From: an uncultured Porphyromonas sp.
Lineage (GTDB): Bacteria > Bacteroidota > Bacteroidia > Bacteroidales > Porphyromonadaceae
Reading direction: 5' to 3'
Length of the DNA stretch: 7,431 bases
Assembly: GCF_947254915.1 (NCBI RefSeq)
Contig: NZ_CAMYEZ010000106.1
Span: 1-7,431, forward strand
Position 1 is the stretch's first letter. Every line of letters starts with the position of its first letter. A model generated the notes under the pieces. That model was not told the DNA's origin. It did not search any database and saw nothing but the letters and a program-made list of their open reading frames with translations. Below are positions 1 to 6,204 of this stretch, one piece after another. The translations under genes and the position numbers were made by a program.

Positions 1-154
1 ACAGCCAATAGCCAACAGCCAACAGCTAACAGCTAACAGCTAACAGCCAACAGCTAACAGCTAACAGCTAACAGCCAACAGCCAACAGCCAATAGCCAAC
101 AGCCAATCGCCAACAGCTAACAGCCAACAGCCAATCGCCAACAGCCAATCGCCA
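1..154. repeat. Heptanucleotide tandem array, 22 units (left array)
   Basis: Twenty-two uninterrupted 7-bp units run from the first base of the window, so the array may extend further left. Four variants occur: ACAGCCA (10 units), ACAGCTA (7), ATAGCCA (2) and ATCGCCA (3). The variants are not random. The four-unit block of one ACAGCCA followed by three ACAGCTA occurs twice in succession (15-42 and 43-70), pointing to segmental duplication, while ATCGCCA units cluster at the right end. All three forward frames soon meet stops and there are no unique spacers, so this is neither a gene nor a CRISPR array. It ends 7 bp before the start codon of the four-helix-bundle gene, so unit-number changes would alter the upstream region of that gene but not its frame. 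Confidence 0.97.
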
Positions 155-161
155 ACAAAAT

Positions 162-521
162 ATGCGCAACTTCAGAAAATACGATGCTTGGCAGAACGCC
201 TTACAGGTAGTAGAGACTATCTACCAGCTAACGAAGTGTTTCCCAGAAGACGAGAAGTACGGACTAACGAATCAAGTTAGAAGAGCTGCAGTATCTATAG
301 CATCAAATATTGCTGAGGGAGCCTCTAGAGAGTCTGAAGTAGACTTCGCAAGATTTCTTGAGATATCTCTAGGATCCGCATTTGAAGTTGAAACACAAAC
401 ACTTATCGCCAATCAACTAGGCTACGTAACAGCTGAGAACTATGAGCCACTCCTCAATCAACTAACCATCTTGCAGAAACAAATCAATAGTTTAATCTCC
501 AAAATCAGGCAAAAAAGATAG
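162..521 (+). CDS. Four-helix-bundle protein (23S rRNA IVS / S23 family, TIGR02436-like)
   Basis: The 119-residue product matches the small four-helix-bundle family first found in intervening sequences of 23S rRNA genes and often called S23 or IVS protein. Family hallmarks are visible: an N-terminal FRKYDAWQNA segment (residues 4-13), a central YGLTNQVRRAAVSIASNIAE block (33-52), FARFLEISLGSAFEVET (62-78) and an LGYV turn (86-89) before the last helix. Length is normal for the family. The start is preceded by AACAAAAT with no Shine-Dalgarno sequence. The molecular function of the family is not established. Relatives include the Avd accessory protein of diversity-generating retroelements, but no reverse transcriptase or template/variable repeat pair is visible here. 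The gene is flanked by heptad arrays in opposite orientation (1-154 and 524-572), suggesting it was inserted as a unit beside the polysaccharide genes rather than belonging to the pathway. Confidence 0.9.
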   Translation: MRNFRKYDAWQNALQVVETIYQLTKCFPEDEKYGLTNQVRRAAVSIASNIAEGASRESEVDFARFLEISLGSAFEVETQTLIANQLGYVTAENYEPLLNQLTILQKQINSLISKIRQKR

Positions 522-523
522 TT

Positions 524-572
524 TGTTAGCCGTTAGCTCTTGGCTCTTAGCTCTTGGCTGTTAGCCATTAGC
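524..572. repeat. Heptanucleotide array, inverted orientation, 7 units
   Basis: Seven 7-bp units (TGTTAGC, CGTTAGC, TCTTGGC, TCTTAGC, TCTTGGC, TGTTAGC, CATTAGC) begin two bases after the stop codon of the four-helix-bundle gene. They are degenerate reverse complements of the units at 1-154, so the gene lies between inverted arrays. The units are more diverged than those on the left, and three carry a TCTT start not seen in the left array. Confidence 0.93.
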
Positions 573-586
573 TAGCCAACAGCCAA
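554..586. other. Imperfect hairpin at the array polarity switch
   Basis: TTGGCTGTTAGC (554-565) pairs with GCCAACAGCCAA (575-586) over 12 bp with one mismatch and a 9-nt loop. Nearby, GCTAGC (571-576) is a perfect 6-bp palindrome exactly where repeat orientation flips. The structure follows from the opposed heptads. It could form a cruciform in DNA, or a stem in RNA between the four-helix-bundle gene and the dehydrogenase gene. There is no T-run after it, so I do not call it an intrinsic terminator. Confidence 0.6.
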
Positions 587-662
587 TCGCCAATAGCCAA
601 CCACCAATAGCCAATTACGAATATGAATCAGCCAACAGCCAACAGCCAACAGCCAACAGCTA
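573..662. repeat. Heptanucleotide array, direct orientation, running into the next gene
   Basis: A truncated unit at 573-578 is followed by twelve 7-bp positions in strict phase from 579 to 662. Units at 579, 586, 593, 600 and 607 are recognisable. Those at 614 and 621 are degenerate and include the ATG at 623. Units at 628, 635, 642, 649 and 656 are TCAGCCA, three perfect ACAGCCA and ACAGCTA. The array therefore crosses the start codon of the dehydrogenase gene and supplies codons 2 to 13 or so. Because the unit is 7 bp, three units read as 21 bp encoding the seven-residue period QPTANSQ. Confidence 0.93.
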
Positions 663-1915
663 GAATAGCCGTTATCGGACTAGGCTACGTAGGACTACCA
701 CTAGCTCGGCTTTTCTCCACTAAATATAAGACCATAGGCTTTGACCTCAATGCTAAGCGCGTTGAGGCTCTGATGGCAGGACACGATGCCACACTAGAGG
801 TCTCTGACGAACTCCTCCAGTCTGCCTTGGACAACGGATTTCGCTGCACATCAGACATTGAGGAGATACGCTCTTGCAACTTCTATGTCGTAGCCGTGCC
901 GACACCCGTAGATGAGAACCACAACCCAGACTTGACACCGCTCGTGGGTGCCAGCACAACCATCGGTAAGGTGATCTCAAAGGGCGATGTTGTGGTCTAC
1001 GAGAGCACCGTTTATCCAGGCGTCACGGAGGACGAGTGTATACCAGTCGTCGAGCAAGTGTCAGGACTTAAGCTCAACGTGGACTTCTACGCTGGTTATA
1101 GCCCTGAGCGTATCAACCCAGGCGACAAGCAGCATACCGTAGAGCATATCAAGAAGGTCACCTCAGGCTCCACACCCGAGGTGGGCCAGTATGTCAACGC
1201 GGTCTACAGCTCCGTCATCACCGCGGGTACCCACCTAGCATCTAGCATCAAGGTGGCTGAGGCTGCTAAGGTTATTGAGAATTCTCAGAGAGATATCAAC
1301 ATAGCTTTCGTCAATGAGTTGGCGAAGATCTTCGATCGTATGGGTATCGACACGCTAGAGGTGCTAGAAGCTGCTGGCACGAAGTGGAACTTCCTGCCTT
1401 TCCGTCCAGGACTTGTCGGCGGACACTGCATCGGTGTCGATCCTTACTACTTAGCTCAGTGTGCGCAGCGGTATGGCTACAATCCTGAGATCATCCTCGC
1501 TGGTCGGCGTATGAACGACGGCATGGGCGCTTATGTCGCTGAGCAGGTGGTCAAGCTGATGCTCAAGCGAGGTATACAGGTGCTGAACTCTAACGTGCTG
1601 GTGCTAGGTTTCACCTTCAAGGAGAACTGCCCCGACGTGCGCAATACGAAGGTGATCGACATCGTCAAGACGCTTCGTGAGTACAATGTCAACGTCACTA
1701 TCCACGATCCATGGGCCAATCCTGAGATCGCACAGCGTGAATATGGTGTGGAGATACATAACGAACTCCCCACTGACCGCTACGATGCCGTCATCCTAGC
1801 CGTCTCCCACAGAGAGTTCGAGGGTCTCGACCTCGACAAACTCAAGGCTGACAACGCCGTCGTCTACGACGTCAAGTCCTTCCTCCCGCCCCACGCCTAC
1901 GACCAGCGACTGTAA
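623..1915 (+). CDS. UDP-N-acetylhexosamine 6-dehydrogenase (TviB/WbpO/VipA-type nucleotide sugar dehydrogenase)
   Basis: This 430-residue cytosolic enzyme is expected to oxidise C6 of UDP-GlcNAc or UDP-GalNAc to the uronic acid using two NAD+. The N-terminal Rossmann domain has GLGYVG (19-24; G19, G21, G24). It is followed by VPTPVDEN (92-99), ESTVYPG (127-133), SPERINPGD (160-168), K216 and N220 in the KVIEN segment, the catalytic cysteine C269 in GGHCIGVDPYYL, and a C-terminal domain with FKENCPDVRN (332-341). The FRPGLVGGHCIG form is typical of TviB/WbpO rather than UDP-glucose dehydrogenases; which epimer is the substrate cannot be settled here. The only in-frame start before the Rossmann motif is ATG 623, since TAG at 608 blocks extension and the next Met is residue 51. 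Residues 2-13 come from the heptad array. The gene is visibly richer in G+C than the genes downstream. Confidence 0.95.
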   Translation: MNQPTANSQQPTARIAVIGLGYVGLPLARLFSTKYKTIGFDLNAKRVEALMAGHDATLEVSDELLQSALDNGFRCTSDIEEIRSCNFYVVAVPTPVDENHNPDLTPLVGASTTIGKVISKGDVVVYESTVYPGVTEDECIPVVEQVSGLKLNVDFYAGYSPERINPGDKQHTVEHIKKVTSGSTPEVGQYVNAVYSSVITAGTHLASSIKVAEAAKVIENSQRDINIAFVNELAKIFDRMGIDTLEVLEAAGTKWNFLPFRPGLVGGHCIGVDPYYLAQCAQRYGYNPEIILAGRRMNDGMGAYVAEQVVKLMLKRGIQVLNSNVLVLGFTFKENCPDVRNTKVIDIVKTLREYNVNVTIHDPWANPEIAQREYGVEIHNELPTDRYDAVILAVSHREFEGLDLDKLKADNAVVYDVKSFLPPHAYDQRL

Positions 1916-1932
1916 CACGCCCCCCTCTCTTA

Positions 1933-3000
1933 ATGATCACTCAAGAAAATATCAATAAGCAGTATCTCCCTATCTCTATATGGAGACCTATATTGATACT
2001 CTCTATCGTGGTAGGGCATAGCTTTGCCATCTATAGTGGAGCATGGCAGTATGACTTTGAGCGTGGTGTAGATTATATTGCTGCATATAGCTGGCAGAAC
2101 TCTTTTTTCATCAGCTTCCAGTTAGAGGCATTCTTCTTTATATCTGGCTATCTCTTTTGGATGGGACGATATGTTGAGAAAACGCTTACTCCTGGTACTT
2201 ACTACCAGTTCATCAAGAAGAAGTTTGCGAGGCTATATGTTCCCTCCATTGTATTTAGTCTGCTTTACCTCTACTTTTTCACTTCGCCTATAGAGGCTAG
2301 GGGCTTATTGGATGCTTTACTCTTAGGAAAAGGACACTTATGGTTCTTGCCTACTATCTTTTGGTGCTTTGCGATACACCGCCTTCTAGCCAAGTGGGGA
2401 CGTGAGCATCTAGAGCTTTATCTGACACTCTCCTTTCTAGCTATCTATGCGGGGACTGTGACCTATCATCTCCTGCCTGGGGCCTTCACTTATCTGCTCT
2501 GTCGAGTCACTCGCTACTACTTCTTTTTCGTGCTGGGAGCTTCTATTCACAACACACGGATAGACAATTGTCTCAGAGGTGCTTCTGCTCATCGAGGTGT
2601 GCTACAATACACCCTCCTCTTTGCTCTTCTTTTCCTTCTCCTGTGGGTGGTTAGTATGTTTGACAACTGGCACTTAGTTGGAGACAATAACATTGAGAGA
2701 CTCATAGACTTTGCGGTCAGTCCTATCTGCGCACTAATGGGTACGTTAGCCATGTACACAACTTGGCTGCTTATGGAACGGTATAGCTACTCCTTTAGGG
2801 TCGCTCGAGCATGGGTCTACCTATCCAGTATTTCCTTTGGAGTGTATGTGGTACACCAGTTTATCCTAGTTGAAGTGGTGGACAATCATCTACTACAACT
2901 TCAGTCCCTCGTAGGGGCATGGGCTATACCTTTCACCCTTATCATCATAGGAGCTTTAGGCTCCATCGCTGTGGTAGAAGCATTCAAGAAAGTCTTATAG
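1933..3000 (+). CDS. Acyltransferase-3 family membrane protein (probable glycan O-acyltransferase)
   Basis: The 355-residue protein is rich in hydrophobic helices (about ten) and has the layout of the acyltransferase 3 family (Pfam Acyl_transf_3), inner-membrane enzymes that move acetyl or other acyl groups onto sugars. Visible family features are a first helix ending in VVGHS with the conserved histidine at H29, FFFISGYLF (67-75), a basic KKKFARLYVPSIVFSLL stretch (95-111), HLWFLP (135-140), YYFFFVLGASI (195-205) and a last conserved SSISFGVYVVHQF helix (298-310). It starts 17 bp after the dehydrogenase stop, behind a pyrimidine-rich stretch with six C residues (1920-1925) and no Shine-Dalgarno sequence. 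The context suggests O-acetylation of the polysaccharide or its repeat unit. The family does not allow the acyl group or acceptor to be named. Confidence 0.85.
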   Translation: MITQENINKQYLPISIWRPILILSIVVGHSFAIYSGAWQYDFERGVDYIAAYSWQNSFFISFQLEAFFFISGYLFWMGRYVEKTLTPGTYYQFIKKKFARLYVPSIVFSLLYLYFFTSPIEARGLLDALLLGKGHLWFLPTIFWCFAIHRLLAKWGREHLELYLTLSFLAIYAGTVTYHLLPGAFTYLLCRVTRYYFFFVLGASIHNTRIDNCLRGASAHRGVLQYTLLFALLFLLLWVVSMFDNWHLVGDNNIERLIDFAVSPICALMGTLAMYTTWLLMERYSYSFRVARAWVYLSSISFGVYVVHQFILVEVVDNHLLQLQSLVGAWAIPFTLIIIGALGSIAVVEAFKKVL

Positions 3001-3028
3001 TAGGTACTTTATACTCTTAATCTCTCGT

Positions 3029-4198
3029 ATGATGTCCAACCAGATCAAAGACTTACTTCCGCCTGTTATTGTCGTAGGACCTAGCCACGTAAATGCTTTA
3101 GGTGTGGTTAGGAGCTTGGGAGAGATGGGTGTAAGACCATCCTTTGTACAATTAGGGCACCGCGCAAACTTCGTCCGAGCAAGTAAATACCTAGGAGGTT
3201 CAACAGTTGTCTCAACAGCGGAAGAGATAGTGCCTTACCTTACAGTGCTAGGGAGGGAATTAGAGACAAAAGCTCTTCTTATTGCGACATCGGATCAAAC
3301 AACAGCCATCGTTAGTCAAGCGTATGATAAGCTGTCTCGTTTTTTCTATCTACCTCATTCTATAGATGGGATTGGACTAGAGCTTAAGATGGATAAGTTG
3401 TGGCAACACGACCTTGCAACTAAGTATGGCATACGGACACCCAAGACTTGGATTATTGATAACAGTAGCTTTGATGATATAGCTCAAATTACTTATCCTT
3501 GCTTCACTAAGTCTAGGAACTCCCTATCAGGTGGTAAGTCAAACAGTCATATATGCTATAATCAGGGAGAGCTTAAAGAGATTCTCTCTCAAACTTCGGA
3601 TAAGATTATCGTACAGGAGCAGATTAGACGAGTTACAGAGGTGGATTTGTTGGGCTTTGTAGATGACGAAGGGTCTATCTGTATGCCAACGGGGTACTAC
3701 TACCTAAATCTCAAAGACAGTTCTTATGGGACAAAAGCGATTCACGATTCTTCAGAGCAGATAGAGAAGAAGTTTGATTTAGACGATAAAGTTATATTGA
3801 ACTTTATTCAAGCGACAGGCTATAGATGTGGCTTTTTTAGTGTTGAGTTTTTAGTTGATCAGGAGAATAGGACTTTCTTCACCGAAATCAACCTGAGAAA
3901 CGATGCTCATACGTATGGAGCAACTCAATATGGAGCAAATATTCACTACGGGCTCTATGCAAAGGTTCACAAGATTGAGTCGGAAGCGTGGTTGTGCTTA
4001 AAGCGACCTCAGACTATGATAGCAGATCAACTAGACTTTTTTGACACAGTGTATAAGCGAAAGAAATCTATATGGCGGTGGATTAGAGAGGTAAAGCAGT
4101 TTGACACCCGCCTATTAATGAATAAAAGAGATCCCCTACCGTCAGTAAGATTTGTATGGGACCTAGTATCGAAGAAGCTATTTGTGCGCCATAGATAA
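3029..4198 (+). CDS. ATP-grasp ligase, COG3919-like (carboxylate-amine ligase type)
   Basis: The 389-residue protein looks like a predicted ATP-grasp carboxylate-amine ligase, a family that activates a carboxylate as acyl phosphate and joins it to an amine. The N-terminal Rossmann-like domain opens with PPVIVVGPSHVNALGVVRSL (11-30). The ATP-grasp fold begins near residue 120, with lysines K161 (YPCFTKSRN) and K170 (GGKS) as likely phosphate contacts, IIVQEQI (193-199) as the adenine hinge, and E273 plus E286 and N288 (EINLRND) as metal ligands. The tail after about residue 330 is basic and aromatic (KRKKSIWRWIREVK, 343-356), which might help membrane or polyanion contact. Start codons ATG 3029 and ATG 3032 are in frame and adjacent; I keep the first. 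The substrate is unknown. The gene lies 28 bp after the acyltransferase. Confidence 0.85.
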   Translation: MMSNQIKDLLPPVIVVGPSHVNALGVVRSLGEMGVRPSFVQLGHRANFVRASKYLGGSTVVSTAEEIVPYLTVLGRELETKALLIATSDQTTAIVSQAYDKLSRFFYLPHSIDGIGLELKMDKLWQHDLATKYGIRTPKTWIIDNSSFDDIAQITYPCFTKSRNSLSGGKSNSHICYNQGELKEILSQTSDKIIVQEQIRRVTEVDLLGFVDDEGSICMPTGYYYLNLKDSSYGTKAIHDSSEQIEKKFDLDDKVILNFIQATGYRCGFFSVEFLVDQENRTFFTEINLRNDAHTYGATQYGANIHYGLYAKVHKIESEAWLCLKRPQTMIADQLDFFDTVYKRKKSIWRWIREVKQFDTRLLMNKRDPLPSVRFVWDLVSKKLFVRHR

Positions 4199-4261
4199 GC
4201 TCTCAAAGCATATACCTCTCAATCTTATAGATCAATACCCAAACCCAATCAAGAACAAAAT

Positions 4262-5299
4262 ATGAAAATTGCCATATTACGACCTCGACTCACTACGTTT
4301 TCATCGTATTGGATGAAGTATTGCGAGGAGCACCAGTATGAGTATAAGACATTCGATCCTTATGACTCCGAAATAGTTGACAAGATCATAGATTACGACA
4401 TTATCCTGTTTGATCATCATCAAGCTGATTATAGAGATGTACTCTTTGCCAAGCAACTCCTATTCTCACTCGAGCAGGCTGGCAAGATCGTCTTTCCTAA
4501 CTTTAGAACAGGCTGGCACTTTGATGATAAGCTAGGACAGAAGTACCTCTTTGAGGCTTTAGGGGTTCAAGCTGCTAAGTCATGGGTATTCTATGATAAG
4601 AAGAGTGCCTATGAGTGGATTGAGACGACAGACTTCCCCAAGGTGTTCAAGCTAAGAGGAGGAGCTGGTTCGGCTAATGTGATGCTAGCTCATAATGCTA
4701 GAGAGGCAAAGAGGTTTGTCAAGAGAGCTTTCGGTAGAGGTTTTGCGCAGTTTAGAGGTTGTGACTATGTGCGAGATCGATATAAGGCTTATAAAGCTAA
4801 GAAGATACCCCTCAAGGCTTTGATTCGATCCTGTGGAAGATTGATTATACCTACTGAATATACAAAGATGCATGCTCCAGAAAAAGGGTATGCCTACTTT
4901 CAAGAGTTCATCCCCAATGACGGGTTTGATTATAGATTGGAGATCGCAAACAATAAGGCAATAGCTATGGTGCGTATGTGTAGGGAGGGTGACTTCAGAG
5001 CCTCTGGAGGACATGATGACAGATATGACGCATCTCTAATTCAGCAAGACGTTGTTGAGTTTGCCTTTGAGTGCTATGACAAGCTAGAAGTGCAGTCTGT
5101 TGCTCTCGACATTGTCAGAGAGAAGGAGTCTGGAAAGTTATATCTGATAGAGGTCTCTTATTGTTACGGACTAGATGCGGATGAATTTGAGCACGGATAC
5201 TGGACTCGTGATGGCGAGCATCATCGTGAACCGTTTAATGGCCTATACTGGATGATCGAAGAAGTTATCAAAGCCGTCTCGTACAGTAAAAGAGGGTAG
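4262..5299 (+). CDS. Second ATP-grasp protein (RimK/glutathione-synthetase-like), polysaccharide-locus type
   Basis: The 345-residue protein has a RimK-like ATP-grasp layout and is not a duplicate of the preceding ligase. It begins with MKIAILRPR, has an N-terminal domain with YDIILFDHH (45-53), then FPKVFKLRGGAGSANVML (125-142), the ATP-binding lysine and glycine-rich loop with K127 and K130. FQEFIP (213-218), FDYRLEI (222-228), a REGDFRASGG segment (241-250), D283 in ALDIV and E297 in LIEVSYCYG follow. The usual E-x-N metal motif reads EVS here, with S299 in the Asn position. A GYW segment (312-314) and GLYW (327-330) complete the C-terminus. ATP-grasp proteins of this general form occur in capsule and exopolysaccharide loci. 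The substrates are unknown. It is preceded by a 63-bp gap ending AACAAAAT and followed after 2 bp by the arginase-family gene, so those two are translationally close. Confidence 0.82.
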   Translation: MKIAILRPRLTTFSSYWMKYCEEHQYEYKTFDPYDSEIVDKIIDYDIILFDHHQADYRDVLFAKQLLFSLEQAGKIVFPNFRTGWHFDDKLGQKYLFEALGVQAAKSWVFYDKKSAYEWIETTDFPKVFKLRGGAGSANVMLAHNAREAKRFVKRAFGRGFAQFRGCDYVRDRYKAYKAKKIPLKALIRSCGRLIIPTEYTKMHAPEKGYAYFQEFIPNDGFDYRLEIANNKAIAMVRMCREGDFRASGGHDDRYDASLIQQDVVEFAFECYDKLEVQSVALDIVREKESGKLYLIEVSYCYGLDADEFEHGYWTRDGEHHREPFNGLYWMIEEVIKAVSYSKRG

Positions 5300-5301
5300 G
5301 C

Positions 5302-6201
5302 ATGAAAACATTTGATGTCATAGGTTACCCCATCAACTTCGGTTGCGATAAAGATGGCAACGAGTTAACCCCGTCTATACTTAGGCGGGATGGCTGCTAT
5401 ACCTCCGCTAAGCATCAAGTGAATGACTTGGGCGACCTACCCTGTACGCCAAGAGCTGCTATTATAGAGGAGAAGTATGTTTCACACCCTACGATCAAGT
5501 TTCTCAATCCGATCTTAACCGCATCCCGTCCCTTGGCTGAGAGGGTCAAGCATTCGATAGAGCAGCAACATATTCCCCTATGTGTGGGAGGTGACCATGT
5601 GATGGCTTTCGGTAGTATCGCTGGCGTTGGTCTAGCTAAAGGAGCTGACAACTATGCCGTTATATACATCGATGCACATGGAGACTTCAATACGGAGGCT
5701 AGCTCCTCAACGGGAAACATGCATGGCATGCATCTCTCCTATCTTATGGGGTTTGGAGAGGATGACATCGCTAATTTTTGGGGAGTAAGCCCGCTCTTGA
5801 AGCCTCAAAACATCTACTTCTTGGGAGCTAGAGCTCTAGATCCTGGGGAGAAAGAGATGGCTGCTAAGATCAATATGTACATCCGTAGCTCCGAGCAGCT
5901 CAACGCCTCAGATCCCGCAGAGGTTATCGTTGATATTCTCTCTGACATCAAGCGCAAAGGTATCGACCATATCCATCTTAGCTTCGATGTGGATGTGATT
6001 GATCCTAGATATGCTCCTGGTACGGGTGTCCCAGAAAAGGATGGCATCACGCCAGCTCTTGCGTATACCCTCGTTCGACAGGCTGTTCAGTCGGATTTGG
6101 TTAAGTCAATTGATTTGGTAGAGCTTAATGCCAATCTAGATCAAAACCACATGACCGAGAGGATCATGCAACAAGTACTGAGTATCATCCTAGAAGGGTA
6201 A
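5302..6201 (+). CDS. Arginase/ureohydrolase family protein
   Basis: The 299-residue protein carries the full binuclear manganese site of the arginase/agmatinase family: H99 in VGGDHV, D124, H126 and D128 in DAHGDFN, and D229 and D231 in SFDVDVIDP. N130, N139 and H141 (GNMHGMH), D180 (GARALDPGE), T250 and E274 (VELN) match substrate-loop positions of arginases. The family hydrolyses guanidino or related groups, and arginase gives ornithine and urea. The DPGE segment and LSFDVD favour an arginase over an agmatinase, but the position matching human arginase I D181 is alanine (A178) and S137 is threonine. The gene starts 2 bp after the ATP-grasp stop, with a weak GAGGG upstream, and ends 3 bp before the flippase start. 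This position inside a polysaccharide operon suggests it serves glycan decoration rather than general arginine catabolism. Exact substrate is uncertain. Confidence 0.9.
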   Translation: MKTFDVIGYPINFGCDKDGNELTPSILRRDGCYTSAKHQVNDLGDLPCTPRAAIIEEKYVSHPTIKFLNPILTASRPLAERVKHSIEQQHIPLCVGGDHVMAFGSIAGVGLAKGADNYAVIYIDAHGDFNTEASSSTGNMHGMHLSYLMGFGEDDIANFWGVSPLLKPQNIYFLGARALDPGEKEMAAKINMYIRSSEQLNASDPAEVIVDILSDIKRKGIDHIHLSFDVDVIDPRYAPGTGVPEKDGITPALAYTLVRQAVQSDLVKSIDLVELNANLDQNHMTERIMQQVLSIILEG

Positions 6202-6204
6202 TCG

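Noticed and set aside
1..154. CRISPR array
   Set aside because: The repeats are 7 bp and directly adjacent with no unique spacers, and no cas genes are present.
154..164. Shared AACAAAATATG at 154-164 and 4254-4264 as an operator
   Set aside because: Both copies are just the A-rich bases before a start codon, as expected of weak-Shine-Dalgarno Bacteroidota initiation sites; two short matches do not support a regulatory site.
162..521. Avd accessory gene of a diversity-generating retroelement
   Set aside because: The protein belongs to the wider four-helix-bundle group, but there is no reverse transcriptase and no template/variable repeat pair in the window.
519..525. Bacteroidota -7 promoter element (TAnnTTTG)
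   Set aside because: The sequence TAGTTTG is one base too short between TA and TTTG, overlaps the stop codon, and has no clear TTTG at the -33 spacing.
685..980. Reverse-strand reading frames opposite the dehydrogenase gene
   Set aside because: They lie wholly within a well-supported conserved gene and their translations show no recognisable domain. The same holds for reverse frames at 1531-1773, 4685-5014, 5415-5651, 5814-6050 and 7050-7256.
1920..1925. Poly-C tract as a phase-variation site for the acyltransferase
   Set aside because: It is only six C residues and lies outside the coding frame, so there is little reason to expect switching.
4199..4261. Promoter or terminator in the 63-bp gap between the two ATP-grasp genes
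   Set aside because: I see no TAnnTTTG element, no hairpin followed by a T-run, and no small frame of interest, so the genes may simply be co-transcribed.
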